DNA of 64,000 nt from an uncultured Oscillospiraceae bacterium (lineage in GTDB: Bacteria > Bacillota > Clostridia > Oscillospirales > Ruminococcaceae). The notes under the pieces are model-generated. The model was not told where the DNA came from and did not search any database. It saw only the letters and a list, made by a program, of their open reading frames with translations. The first letter of the stretch is position 1. Each line of letters starts with the position of its first letter. Positions 16,491 to 24,481 of this stretch are shown in pieces. The stretch covers positions 18,961-82,960 of the forward strand of contig UQGL01000009.1 in the NCBI GenBank assembly GCA_900540595.1. The letters are read 5' to 3'. The position numbers and the translations under genes are program-made.

Positions 16491-17806
16491 TGTCCATTGA
16501 ACACGGGCAGGGTTATTCCTGCCGTAGCCACATACTGGCAGCTGTCCCATGGAGAATCGTTGCGGCCAGCCTTGAGCAGCTTCAGCACTACTGTCCTGTC
16601 AGCAAATTCCGCGGCGGTTTTGGCTGCGGGATCTGTATCTGTGTCGCTCAGATAGTAGCAGTTGGTGGGGTTGTTATTAGCTTGGCCGTAGCCTACGATT
16701 TTACTAACATAATTGCCACCAGTGATTTCGCCGACATTATAGCAGTTGAAAATTCGTCCGGAAAGATTATAACCGCAGATACCGCCGGTGTCGCTACTGC
16801 CGGTGATGTTGCCGATGTTATAGCAATCGCAGATTATTGTCATAGAACTTGAACTGGGGACATATCCGACAATTCCGCCGACTCTGGCATCTTTGCCTGT
16901 GTAGGAGACCGTGCAGAGGCTGGCGCAGTTTTCAATGGTTTCTCTCTCAGCGTAGCCCGCAATGCCGCCGCACCACCCCTGGTCAACAGTACATGACACC
17001 GAGCCTGCCACCGTCAGTTTCCGGATGGCACCGCCTATTACGCAGCCGAACAGATCGGCGCGCTTGACATCGCCGGTTATGCTCAGATTCCTGACGGTGT
17101 GTCCCTGCCCGTCAAAGGTACCGGTATAGGCACTGGATTCACTCGGGCCGATGGGCGTCCATTCCTCATTATTCAAATCAATGTCCGCAGTCAGCACAGC
17201 GCAGATTTTGGTTTCATCTGGGGTTTTGGCATTATTCACCTTATCCCGGAACCATTTCAGCCCCTCGGCGGTGGAAATCTGATAGGGGTCGTTCTCCGTG
17301 CCGCTGCCGGTGGCAAGCGCGGGGGTGCCGGTGATCGTACCGTTGAATGTGCCGCCGATGATGGTACCGTTGTTGGTCACCTTGCCGTTGTACATGCCGC
17401 CGGTGATGGTTCCGTTGTTGATGACCTCGCCGTTGAATTTACCGCTTTCGATGGTGCTGCTGGGGGTAACGGTCACTTTGCCATTGAACACAGTCCCGCC
17501 GGAGCCTGTAATGGTACAGGGACCGTCTATTGTATCTCCCAGCACGACGTCGCCGTCAACCGAACCGCCGATGGCGTAAAGCTCCCCATAGCTGGAATTA
17601 TTCTTAGAGCCGGTGATGTATAGTCCGCTTCCGTTTACCGCAGCACATTGGGAAATTTGCGCGTTGCCCTCCAAGGTGATCCACCTCATGCAAGCGGCGC
17701 TCACGCCGCCGCCATAGGTTTCGCCGGGGTTGATGGAATGTTCTGTTGGAACAGCAGACATATTATAAAACGGAAAATGAATAACAGCCGCAAATAGGAT
17801 CCTCAC
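16490..17806 (-). pseudogene. Fragment of a GLUG-motif surface (adhesin-like) protein
   Basis: The frame shows beta-helix-type repeats (NNGTITGGMYNGKVTNNGT), then a segment ENDPYQISTAEGLKWF, and GLUG-like units (RVGGIVGYV, DTGGICGYN). This is typical of large secreted cell-surface proteins of gut Firmicutes. The protein has no signal peptide and starts in mid-repeat (YGGGV, about 17700). Its C-terminal reading runs into the antisense of the DUF3846 fragment and has no LPXTG or other anchor. Both ends are therefore missing. Confidence 0.7.
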
Positions 17807-17819
17807 ACAAAATCATCTA

Positions 17820-17894
17820 AAACCAAGGAAAGCACACGCGATACTAATCCATCTGATTTTTTCAGCGGATTTGGTCGTGTGTGCTTTTCTTGGT
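17820..17894. repeat. 20-bp inverted repeat with 33-base loop
   Basis: AACCAAGGAAAGCACACGCGA pairs with TCGTGTGTGCTTTTCTTGGT with two mismatches. It lies downstream of the XRE gene (minus strand), so it may be that gene's terminator. It is also the leftmost structure of the mobilizable element and could mark its edge. Confidence 0.5.
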
Positions 17895-17934
17895 ATATGA
17901 TTTTATGGATGGTTATGGAACGCGGTGATACCTT

Positions 17935-18495
17935 TTATTTGGCTTTTCTCCATTTTCTTTTCGGTTCGCGCTTCCCGGCCATATCGGAGGAAGCGGGCCA
18001 TTGGAGCAACCATTCGAGATACTCGGATTTTGTGATAGTGCCGGAGGCGAGTTCCTGCTTTCGGGTAAGCCACTCCTTCATGAGGTCATTAAAGAGTGGT
18101 ACATTCACCCACAGTACGGTTGCGGGTGCGATTGAGTCGCCCCATGTGGTGCAGGCGTTGCCGCGCAGTTCGATTGTTTTACTTTCTATCGGCGCAATCG
18201 AAGCATCAAGCGTGGTTTCAGCCAGTTTGAAAGATCTTCTATGTTCAAAATCATACCACATAATTGTCCGCAGAATATCCGGAAGAAACTTGTCGCTCAC
18301 GAAAAATGTTTCTTCTTTGACATCCAAAACTTTTGCGATTTCTTTTAGTAGAGATGGCTTGGGAACACGGTATCCTATTTCATATTGTGCGATTCGATTT
18401 GCGCCGCCGTCCCCAAGATTGAGAAGGTCACCCAGTTGTTTTTGTGTCAGACCTCTATGAAGTCGTACTAGTTTGATTTTTTGACCTACTTCCAT
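17935..18495 (-). CDS. XRE-family helix-turn-helix repressor of the mobilizable element
   Basis: A 186-residue protein. Residues 1-62 are a Cro/cI helix-turn-helix (KLVRLHRGLTQKQLGDLL, then NRIAQYEIGYRVPKPSLL). The rest is an uncharacterised domain with a Trp-rich segment and a basic tail (KREPKRKWRKAK). GGGAGGAC lies upstream of the ATG. It is divergent from the small HTH gene at 18676, whose promoter carries two identical-design palindromes. This is the arrangement of a repressor controlling excision or replication genes of an integrated element. Confidence 0.83.
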   Translation of the reverse strand: MEVGQKIKLVRLHRGLTQKQLGDLLNLGDGGANRIAQYEIGYRVPKPSLLKEIAKVLDVKEETFFVSDKFLPDILRTIMWYDFEHRRSFKLAETTLDASIAPIESKTIELRGNACTTWGDSIAPATVLWVNVPLFNDLMKEWLTRKQELASGTITKSEYLEWLLQWPASSDMAGKREPKRKWRKAK

Positions 18496-18523
18496 AAAAA
18501 AAGTCCTCCCATAAATTTTCTCT

Positions 18524-18553
18524 ATTGTAACACACTATAACATGAAAGCGCAA
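18524..18553 (-). promoter_or_regulatory. Promoter of the XRE repressor gene
   Basis: TTGCGC (18553-18548) and TACAAT (18529-18524) are separated by 18 bases on the minus strand. The gene's RBS and ATG follow about 10-30 bases later. Confidence 0.5.
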
Positions 18554-18589
18554 GTAAAAAATCGAAAAATGAATTTTTTGTGACTTCTA

Positions 18590-18644
18590 TTGACATTCGC
18601 TCGTGGGCGAAGTATCTTATATGTATACTTCGCTTGCAGGCGAA
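18590..18644 (+). promoter_or_regulatory. Promoter with two operator palindromes (TTCGC-N6-GCGAA)
   Basis: -35 TTGACA (18590-18595) and -10 TATCTT (18613-18618) have a 17-base spacer. One palindrome, TTCGC-TCGTGG-GCGAA, fills 18596-18611 inside the spacer. The second, TTCGC-TTGCAG-GCGAA, fills 18629-18644 at the start of the transcript. The centres are 33 bp apart (about three helix turns), which suits cooperative binding by the divergent XRE protein and repression of the gene at 18676. Confidence 0.7.
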
Positions 18645-18675
18645 GGAGAAATACTGATATAAGGATGGTGATCGA

Positions 18676-18912
18676 ATGGATTGTAAAGAAATCAGAGAAA
18701 TGTACAAGCTCATGTTTGCGGAGTACCCGGACATTGTAACGGTCAAGGATCTGCAAGCCATGCTGGGCATCAGCCGCCACGCGGCCTATGACCTGCTGGG
18801 GGAGGGCGAAATCAGCTGCATCCGGCTGGGAAACGCCTACAAAATCCCCAAAATCAATGTGATCAATTATGTTCTGAAAAGTCCGTGCGGTCAGACCCGC
18901 GTGAGCGCGTAG
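18676..18912 (+). CDS. Small helix-turn-helix (excisionase-like) DNA-binding protein
   Basis: A 78-residue protein with a MerR/Xis-type winged helix: VKDLQAMLGISRHAAYDLL, then ISCIRLGNAYKIPKINVINYV. Such HTH_17 proteins act as excisionases or transcription activators in integrative elements. It sits 32 bp after the operator-bearing promoter, divergent from the XRE repressor. The integrase lies at the other end of the same element (22568), so a role as directionality factor is plausible but unproven. Confidence 0.75.
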   Translation: MDCKEIREMYKLMFAEYPDIVTVKDLQAMLGISRHAAYDLLGEGEISCIRLGNAYKIPKINVINYVLKSPCGQTRVSA

Positions 18913-19662
18913 GAGCTGCCTTGATTCTGGCAAGAGCACCTCCCCGTCTCAAATAGATTCGGCACCTTGAAAACTGCATATCCGACAAGCAAGGTACATT
19001 CACCACATTGCCGTCAACTTACGAGTACGGCAGCGCAGACAGAGTACGCGCCATGACTGCCACCGGGCACGAGCGATTCAGTCTCTGGTAAACACCCCGT
19101 GGCGGAGTGGAGCGCAATGACAGATGTGGTCGTAAAGATACTTCCGTCCAGTCATAGTTCACACAATGAGGGCGGCAGGCAGAGAACCTGGCTGGGGTAA
19201 AAATACCCATGATGCCGTTGCAGCCGAACGGCAGCCTTGCAAGTCGTCCCCGCAGCTGGGGCAAAGTGGACAAATGCAGCTGCAAATCGAAAAGTTATCC
19301 CGAAAGTATGCGAAACCGATTCGCGTTTTCCAGTCTAATAAAAGTAGGGAATCAAAACCGTATACTTTCGGGGAATTTATTGCAAGTGAATCAGATTTGA
19401 TTCACTTTCCAGAGCGTAAGGCATAAAAGTGAATCAGTTCTGATTCACTTGCAGTAACCGCCCAAATCCGCCCGGTGTGGGGCGGATGCCCCGCGTCGCA
19501 CACGGACGCGACATCACCCGCAGACCCGCCGTTGGGCGCGTTTGTGGCGCTGTGGGGCGGCGTGAGCCGTACAATTTAACACTAGAGAATAAAACTTACT
19601 ACACACAAAAAGACGATAGTATGAGATAATAGATATATACCAAAACAGAAAGGACGATGCGA
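18913..19662. other. 750-bp non-coding control region of the mobilizable element (possible origin / oriT)
   Basis: No convincing gene is present. The region contains a pair of 24-bp palindromes (19384-19450) and a GC-rich stretch of short inverted repeats (about 19460-19570). An AT-rich run (19570-19650) precedes the RepA-like ATPase gene. In mobilizable elements of this layout, replication and transfer origins usually lie in the space before the rep and mob genes. I could not identify a nic site. Confidence 0.4.
19384..19450. repeat. Two tandem 24-bp palindromes
   Basis: AAGTGAATCA-GATT-TGATTCACTT at 19384-19407 and AAGTGAATCA-GTTC-TGATTCACTT at 19427-19450 have identical 10-bp arms and a 43-bp start-to-start spacing (about four helix turns). 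They look like paired binding sites for a dimeric protein, upstream of the ATPase/mob operon. Confidence 0.7.
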
Positions 19663-20847
19663 ATGAATTATGAAACACTTCCAAAAACGATCTCTGCCGA
19701 AGAACTGCTCTCCACGCCGCTGCCGCCGGTCAAATGGATCATCCCCGATCTGCTCCCGGCAGGTCTGGCGCTGTTTGCCGGCCCCAGCAAAGCGGGCAAA
19801 AGTTGGCTGACTTTGTGGCTGTGTTTGCAGGTCGCGCAGGGCAAGCCCATGTGGGGACGCGAAATTGAGCCGCACACCGTGCTTTATCTCTCGCTGGAGG
19901 ATACCTTTAACCGCCTGCAAAAGCGCCTTCTCCAGCTTGTGGGCAGCGAAGAAGCCCCCGAACGGCTGGTCATGCAGACGGAATGCAGCAGCATCGGGCA
20001 GGGGCTGGAGGAACAGCTTGTCAGCTTTATCTACCAGCACCCAGATACCGGGCTGATCGTCATCGACACCTTGCAAAAGGTGCGTTCCAGCGACCAGAAC
20101 AACAGTATGTATGCCAGCGATTACAAGGAAATCAGCGCCTTGAAAGCACTGGCAGACAAGTACAATGTCTGCATTTTGCTGATCCACCATCTGCGTAAAC
20201 AAGCCGCAGATGATCCGTTCCAGCAGATTGCAGGCTCCAACGGTTTGATGGGCGCGTCCGATACCAGTTGGGTCATGCAGCGCAAGCGTATGAGCCAGAC
20301 CGCCAGCATCTTGGTGACCGGGCGCGATATGGATAACAAAACGCTGCGTCTGCACGAAGAAAACTGCGTTTGGATACTGGACGAGGAAGAAAGCACCGAA
20401 CAAATTATCGCTAAGGCTGTGCCGAGTTACCTTTGGAAAGTGGCTGACTACATCGATAGTGTCGGAACATGGCAGGGCACAGCCACCGAACTGCTTTCCG
20501 CAGCCGATATTGAGGGCGTTTTGCCCCACCAGCTGACCCGAAAAATCGTGGAACACTTCGATACGGTGTTCACGCCAAGAGGTATCCGCTATGAAACCCA
20601 CCGCACCTCGCAGGCGCGGCAGATGAAGTTCTCCCATGACGGAAATGACGCAGATGACGCTAATGACGCTGAAATTGACATAACTCAGCTTTTCAAATGG
20701 GATATCTCACAAACAGCGTCATCAGCGTCATTAGCGTCACAAAGGTCGCGTAAGGAGAGCAAGCATGGGCGAAGTGTTGCCACAGGGCAACCCGCCGAAA
20801 AGCCTACGGGGACAGCCCCGAACCCCTGTGAGGCTGCTGGCGCATGA
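19663..20847 (+). CDS. RepA-like AAA family ATPase (plasmid-type helicase)
   Basis: A 394-residue protein. The Walker A motif GPSKAGKSW lies near residues 40-48, a Walker B-like run LIVIDTL near 127-133, and ILLIHHLRK further on. This is the RecA-fold of RSF1010 RepA / AAA_25 proteins, hexameric helicases that help replicate mobile elements. The C-terminal ~120 residues are not conserved in appearance. I prefer ATG 19663 to 19657 because AAAGGA is then 9 bases upstream. It overlaps mobC by 4 bp (ATGA), so it is translationally coupled to the mobilization genes. Confidence 0.8.
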   Translation: MNYETLPKTISAEELLSTPLPPVKWIIPDLLPAGLALFAGPSKAGKSWLTLWLCLQVAQGKPMWGREIEPHTVLYLSLEDTFNRLQKRLLQLVGSEEAPERLVMQTECSSIGQGLEEQLVSFIYQHPDTGLIVIDTLQKVRSSDQNNSMYASDYKEISALKALADKYNVCILLIHHLRKQAADDPFQQIAGSNGLMGASDTSWVMQRKRMSQTASILVTGRDMDNKTLRLHEENCVWILDEEESTEQIIAKAVPSYLWKVADYIDSVGTWQGTATELLSAADIEGVLPHQLTRKIVEHFDTVFTPRGIRYETHRTSQARQMKFSHDGNDADDANDAEIDITQLFKWDISQTASSASLASQRSRKESKHGRSVATGQPAEKPTGTAPNPCEAAGA

Positions 20848-21113
20848 GAAAGCGCAGCGTTGGAATCAATGTCCGCGTCAGCGTCACAGAGAAACGAAAA
20901 ATGACGCTGATGGCTAAACGATGCGGGCTGTCGCTCTCGGAATACTTACGCCAGCGGGCGCTGGGATATGAACCGGGTGAACACCCGCCCAAGGAGGCAT
21001 TTGATGTGCTGGATAAATTGGATGAAATTGCAGAGAACTGTTCTGCACGGGAAGGGGCGGCCATCAACGCCCAGACTGACCGCTTGAGGGACCTGCTCAT
21101 TGGCGGTAACTAA
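20844..21113 (+). CDS. mobC: MobC-family relaxosome accessory protein
   Basis: An 89-residue basic protein. It begins with a ribbon-helix-helix-like region (INVRVSVTEKRKMTLMAKRCGLSLSEYLRQRAL) typical of MobC/BfmC proteins. These proteins bind oriT and help the relaxase to open DNA for nicking. It overlaps the ATPase gene by 4 bp upstream and the relaxase gene by 14 bp downstream. Confidence 0.85.
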   Translation: MRKRSVGINVRVSVTEKRKMTLMAKRCGLSLSEYLRQRALGYEPGEHPPKEAFDVLDKLDEIAENCSAREGAAINAQTDRLRDLLIGGN

Positions 21114-22443
21114 GATCTGGGCAATCAAGGACAGCTTACAGCGCGTCCTTGACTATGCAGCCAATCCGGACAAAACCGAATACGATGCTCTTGCCCAAGC
21201 GCTGCACTACGCAGAAAACGATGCCAAGACCAAGTTGAACGAGAGCGCCCAGCTTGTCACCGGCATCCATTGCAGACTAGACCACGCATGGGAAGATATG
21301 CGGGCTGTACAGGAACGCTTTGGTAAAGCAGACGGCGTGGTGGCGCTCCACGCCTACCAAAGCTTCCGCGAAGGAGAGATTACTCCAGAGCAGTGCCACG
21401 AAATTGGCGTGGCGCTGGCCCGCAAAGTTTGGGGCAAGCGCTTTCAGGTGCTGGTCTACACCCACATGAACACGGATAACCTGCACAACCACTTTGTCAT
21501 CAATTCCGTATCGTATGTGGACGGCAAGAAGTACGAGCAGCGCCGCAGCCAGTATGCCGAGTTCCGGGCAGCATCCGACAAGCTGTGCCGGGAGTACGGC
21601 TTGTCGGTGGTGGAGCAGCCCAAGGTAAAAGAACCTGCACGATATGCCCGGATGCGGGAGGCTATCGACCAAGCCTGTGAGGATGCCAGCGCCGCCGAGG
21701 ATTTTCACAGAGCGCTGTATCGGCAAGGGTATATTTTCGGCAGTGACCCTAACCGTAGGTACGCAACCATCCGGGCGCGGGATGGCGGCCGTGCAGTGCG
21801 GCTTTATAGGCTGGGAGAAGAATACGATTTACCTGCCATAGATGACCGACTGCGCGGGAACTACTTACTGTATGGGCCAAGGCTGTATGAGTTGAAACAC
21901 CCGCCCCGGCAGTACACGCCGAAACGGTATCGTCCTACGGAAAATAGAAGCATCCTCCAAATTTTCTTTGAGGTATTCTTCGGGGAATCCCAGATGCACC
22001 GCTTATATCTGTACTACTGTTACCAACTGGGCATCTTACCCAAGAAGCAGCAGCCCCGCATCAACCGCCCGGAATTAGAGCGTATATGGAAAGACACTGA
22101 GAGAATCCTTGCCGAACACGCCTTCGTTCATGACCACAAGTTCCCATCTTTGCAGGCCATCGTGGACTATCGCAAGGGCTTGTCCCAGCAGATGGAAACC
22201 CTTACCGCGCAGCGTGCCGAGGTCGTCAAGCAGATGCGCCGAAAGGATGCTCCGCCGGAACTGGCAGACCAACGCATGGCGTTGACCTGTGAGATTGCCA
22301 AACTCCGCAAAGAGGATAAGATTGCAGAGGGAGCAATCAAGCGTATTCAACGCACACGCGAATCCAACCGTATTGACCGGGAAAACAGAATGCCGCAACA
22401 TCCCAGACCACGCCGTCGCAGCCGGGAACAGGAGCGCGAATGA
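21100..22443 (+). CDS. MobP-type relaxase / mobilization nuclease
   Basis: A 447-residue protein. The N-terminal relaxase domain has the HUH-type metal site (HMNTDNLHNHFVIN, about residues 122-135) and an upstream conserved His in VALHAYQSF. The nucleophilic Tyr is probably within the first 25 residues (VLDYAANPDKTEYD). A coiled, basic C-terminus (about 360-447) should bind DNA. It starts at TTG 21100 inside mobC; there is no upstream ATG in frame. The protein nicks oriT and leads the strand into the recipient. No conjugation pore genes are present, so the element needs a helper. Confidence 0.85.
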   Translation: MAVTKIWAIKDSLQRVLDYAANPDKTEYDALAQALHYAENDAKTKLNESAQLVTGIHCRLDHAWEDMRAVQERFGKADGVVALHAYQSFREGEITPEQCHEIGVALARKVWGKRFQVLVYTHMNTDNLHNHFVINSVSYVDGKKYEQRRSQYAEFRAASDKLCREYGLSVVEQPKVKEPARYARMREAIDQACEDASAAEDFHRALYRQGYIFGSDPNRRYATIRARDGGRAVRLYRLGEEYDLPAIDDRLRGNYLLYGPRLYELKHPPRQYTPKRYRPTENRSILQIFFEVFFGESQMHRLYLYYCYQLGILPKKQQPRINRPELERIWKDTERILAEHAFVHDHKFPSLQAIVDYRKGLSQQMETLTAQRAEVVKQMRRKDAPPELADQRMALTCEIAKLRKEDKIAEGAIKRIQRTRESNRIDRENRMPQHPRPRRRSREQERE

Positions 22444-22449
22444 TGTCAG

Positions 22450-22570
22450 TTTGCACCCAATGTGCAGGACGGTTCTTGTGCAATTCTGTGAATAGCTTTC
22501 CGGCAGGATTGCTGGTATCGTTGTACCGAACCCAAAATGCAGCAACTTGAAAAAAGGAGAGATGCCTATG
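22450..22570 (+). repeat. Integrase-upstream direct repeat, copy 1
   Basis: About 121 bp just before and including the integrase start region. It is repeated at 23804-23927 after the gene at roughly 75 percent identity. Shared blocks include TTCTGTGAATAGCT, GATTGCTGGTAT, TGTACCGAACCC and the RBS/start GAGATGCCTAT. Confidence 0.8.
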
Positions 22571-23752
22571 GTAGCAGGACGCTTACAGGAGAAAAACGGA
22601 TTTTATTACATTGTGCTGAGTTACACGGACTCGGCGGGCAAACGCCGTCAGCCGTGGATCGGCACAGGGCTGCCCGTCAAGGGCAACAAAAAACGCGCCG
22701 AAAAAATGCTGGCGGATACGCGAAAGGATTTCACGATTCCCAAGGGTCAGGTGTCCGAACTCAGCCCCGATATGGCATTCAGCGACTATATGCGGTACTG
22801 GCTGAAAATGATGCGCACAGCCGTAACGGAAACTACTTACTCGTCCTATTGCTTCAATGTGGAAAAGCACATTATTCCTTACTTTGAACCGCTGGGCGTA
22901 ACGCTGGCAGGGTTACAGCCGCGGCAAATCCAGAGCTTCTATCTGCACGAAGCGGAAACGCTGAAAAACACCTCTATCCTGCGATTCCACGCCAATCTTC
23001 ACAAGGCGCTGAAATACGCTGTGCGCATCGACCTGATAGCCAGCAACCCGGTGGACAAGGTGGACCGCCCCAAGCCGCAGGCGTTCATGGCAAGCTATTA
23101 CAGCGCCGAGGAAATGGAAAAGCTCTTTGAAGCCGCCCAAGGCCATAAGCTGGAACTGATTATCCAGCTTGCAGCTTTTTACGGCTTGCGCCGAGCCGAG
23201 GTGATGGGCTTGCGGTGGGAGGCCATCGACTTTGAAGCCAAGACGCTGACCATCCGCCACATCGTGACCAGCACCCGCATTGATGGCAAGAAGATTTTGG
23301 TGGAGGCTGACCGAGCCAAAACAAAATCCAGTCTGCGCACCTTGCCGCTGATAGACCCGATTGCCGAACGCTTAAAAGCCGTCAAAGAGCAGCAGGAATA
23401 CAACCAGAAAATCTGCGGCAACTGCTATAATCAAGAGTACCTTGGCTATGTATTTGTGGATGCAATGGGAAATCTGATCCAACCGGATTCCGTGACGACA
23501 GGCTTTCCGCAGCTGCTGAAAGAGAATGGTCTGCGCAGGATCCGATTCCACGACTTGCGCCACTCCTGTGCCAGCCTATTGCTGAAAGAGGGCGTGCCGA
23601 TGAAGCAGATTCAAGAGTGGCTGGGTCACAGCGATATTTCCACCACAGCCAACATTTACGCGCATCTGGATTCGCAGTCCAAGAACCTGAGCGCCCGGAC
23701 GATGGCAAACACGCTGACATTGCCGGAGGCACAGCCCATAAAGAAGTGGTAA
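22568..23752 (+). CDS. int: Tyrosine recombinase / integrase of the mobilizable element
   Basis: A 394-residue phage-type integrase. It has an N-terminal AP2-like arm-binding region (about 1-60), a SAM-like core-binding domain (about 70-160) and a catalytic domain with the R...H-x-x-R...H...Y set: LRRAEVMGLRW (first Arg), HDLRHSCASLL (His and second Arg), LGHSDISTTANIYAH (His and the Tyr nucleophile). AAGGAGA lies 7 bases before ATG 22568; ATG 22562 is a less likely start because it is one base from the SD. It inserts the element into the 3' end of tRNA-Ser, to which it is adjacent. Confidence 0.92.
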   Translation: MVAGRLQEKNGFYYIVLSYTDSAGKRRQPWIGTGLPVKGNKKRAEKMLADTRKDFTIPKGQVSELSPDMAFSDYMRYWLKMMRTAVTETTYSSYCFNVEKHIIPYFEPLGVTLAGLQPRQIQSFYLHEAETLKNTSILRFHANLHKALKYAVRIDLIASNPVDKVDRPKPQAFMASYYSAEEMEKLFEAAQGHKLELIIQLAAFYGLRRAEVMGLRWEAIDFEAKTLTIRHIVTSTRIDGKKILVEADRAKTKSSLRTLPLIDPIAERLKAVKEQQEYNQKICGNCYNQEYLGYVFVDAMGNLIQPDSVTTGFPQLLKENGLRRIRFHDLRHSCASLLLKEGVPMKQIQEWLGHSDISTTANIYAHLDSQSKNLSARTMANTLTLPEAQPIKKW

Positions 23753-23763
23753 TTTGAACAGCG

Positions 23764-23797
23764 GCGGCACCTGAGAAATCGGGTGCCGCCTTTTTTG
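23764..23797 (+). terminator. Terminator after integrase
   Basis: GGCGGCACC pairs with GGTGCCGCC around TGAGAAATCG and is followed by TTTTTT. It is 11 bp after the integrase stop. Confidence 0.85.
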
Positions 23798-23803
23798 CTG
23801 TTA

Positions 23804-23927
23804 ATTTGTACCCAAGCTGCGGGAAGAATCTTGTGTAGTTCTGTGAATAGCTATTTGCCGCGATTGCTGGTATGATTTGTACCGAACCCGAAAATCACTA
23901 CTTGAAAATAAAGGGGAGATGCCTATA
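23804..23927 (+). repeat. Integrase-upstream direct repeat, copy 2 (likely remnant of a second integrase start)
   Basis: Homologous to 22450-22570, and includes AAAGGGGAGATGCCTAT, that is, an SD and the first codons of an integrase. The coding sequence that should follow is gone after about 10 bp. The simplest reading is the relic of a second, related element whose integrase was deleted. An alternative is a duplicated attachment/arm-site region. Confidence 0.75.
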
Positions 23928-23959
23928 AGAAAAGCATGAGGATTTTGCAAAGCGGCAAT

Positions 23960-23995
23960 AAAAAATCACTACCCAATGTAGAATTGGGTAGTGAT
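23960..23995 (-). terminator. Terminator-like hairpin, minus strand
   Basis: A perfect 12-bp stem TCACTACCCAAT / ATTGGGTAGTGA with a 5-base loop. On the minus strand it is followed by TTTTTTATT. It would stop transcripts coming from the tRNA-Ser side. Confidence 0.7.
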
Positions 23996-23998
23996 ACT

Positions 23999-24116
23999 TG
24001 GCGCAGGCGGTGAGATTCTCCCGCGCCCTTGCAACAGTCCGCAGGACTGTTGCAGCCCGGCGGGACGCAAAGCGCCGGGCACGGGCTGTTCGAATCCCAC
24101 CTTGCAACCCTTGCAT
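23999..24116 (-). other. Degenerate tRNA 3' end plus GC-rich hairpins between integrase and tRNA-Ser
   Basis: At 23999-24023 the minus strand ends in ...CACCGCCTGCGCCA, a decayed copy of the tRNA-Ser 3' end (...CACCGTCTGCGCCA). Next to it are two hairpins: GCAACAGTCC/GGACTGTTGC and GCCCGGC.../GCGCCGGGC. A plus-strand T-arm-like GTTCGAATCCCACC lies near 24090. Together they look like repeated integration and repeat-insertion scars. Confidence 0.5.
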
Positions 24117-24133
24117 AGTTTGTTGCAAAAATA

Positions 24134-24162
24134 AAAAGCAGCGCCCCGCAGGGTGCTGCTTT
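24134..24162 (-). terminator. Terminator of tRNA-Ser
   Basis: On the minus strand, immediately after the encoded CCA, AAAAGCAGC...GCTGCTTTTTATTTTT forms a GC-rich stem with a T-run. Confidence 0.8.
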
Positions 24163-24251
24163 TGGCGCAGACGGTGGGATTCGAACCCACGTGGCATTGC
24201 TGCCAAATTGATTTCGAGTCAATCTCGTTACGACCGCTTCGATACGTCTGC
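24163..24251 (-). tRNA. tRNA-Ser (anticodon CGA)
   Basis: An 89-nt class II tRNA read on the minus strand. Acceptor GCAGACG pairs with CGTCTGC, discriminator G is followed by encoded CCA, and the T-arm is GGTTCGAATCC. The anticodon loop ACTCGAAAT gives CGA, and there is a long variable arm. It is the integration target of the element on its left. Broken 5' halves of related tRNA-Ser genes follow on its right. Confidence 0.93.
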
Positions 24252-24401
24252 TTATTTAATTTTTATCGCACCGCCTCGCATAGCGTTTGGAAAAATGCGA
24301 GATTTCGATGCAAGATAACGATGAAAAGTTGAGTACGCGACACCCGATAAAGCCCGCCGTTATGGGATTTCCTGCGGACAAGGTGACCTGCCGGATGCAA
24401 A

Positions 24402-24442
24402 CTTTCGAGTGCTCCCTCTTACGACCACTTGAGTACATCTGC
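24402..24442 (-). pseudogene. tRNA-Ser 5'-half fragment 1
   Basis: On the minus strand it starts GCAGATGTACTCAAGTGG and runs through the D-arm to the anticodon loop ACTCGAAAG, then turns into unrelated sequence. The flank before it (TATTTAATTTT on the plus strand) is also shared with the intact tRNA. So this is a displaced copy of the real gene's 5' part, broken at the anticodon loop. Confidence 0.75.
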
Positions 24443-24481
24443 CTATTTAATTTTGTTGCAAGGGACTTCCCGCAAGGCGTG

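Noticed and set aside
17820..17894. Left attachment site of the mobilizable element
   Set aside because: The inverted repeat has no copy of the tRNA-Ser 3' end, which the true left end should carry. I found no clear second copy of that sequence to the left, so the left boundary remains open.
23898..24222. Short proteins encoded around tRNA-Ser
   Set aside because: They read through tRNA and hairpin sequence (typical GFESHRLRQ and GGIRTAR translations of tRNA ends) and have no SD.
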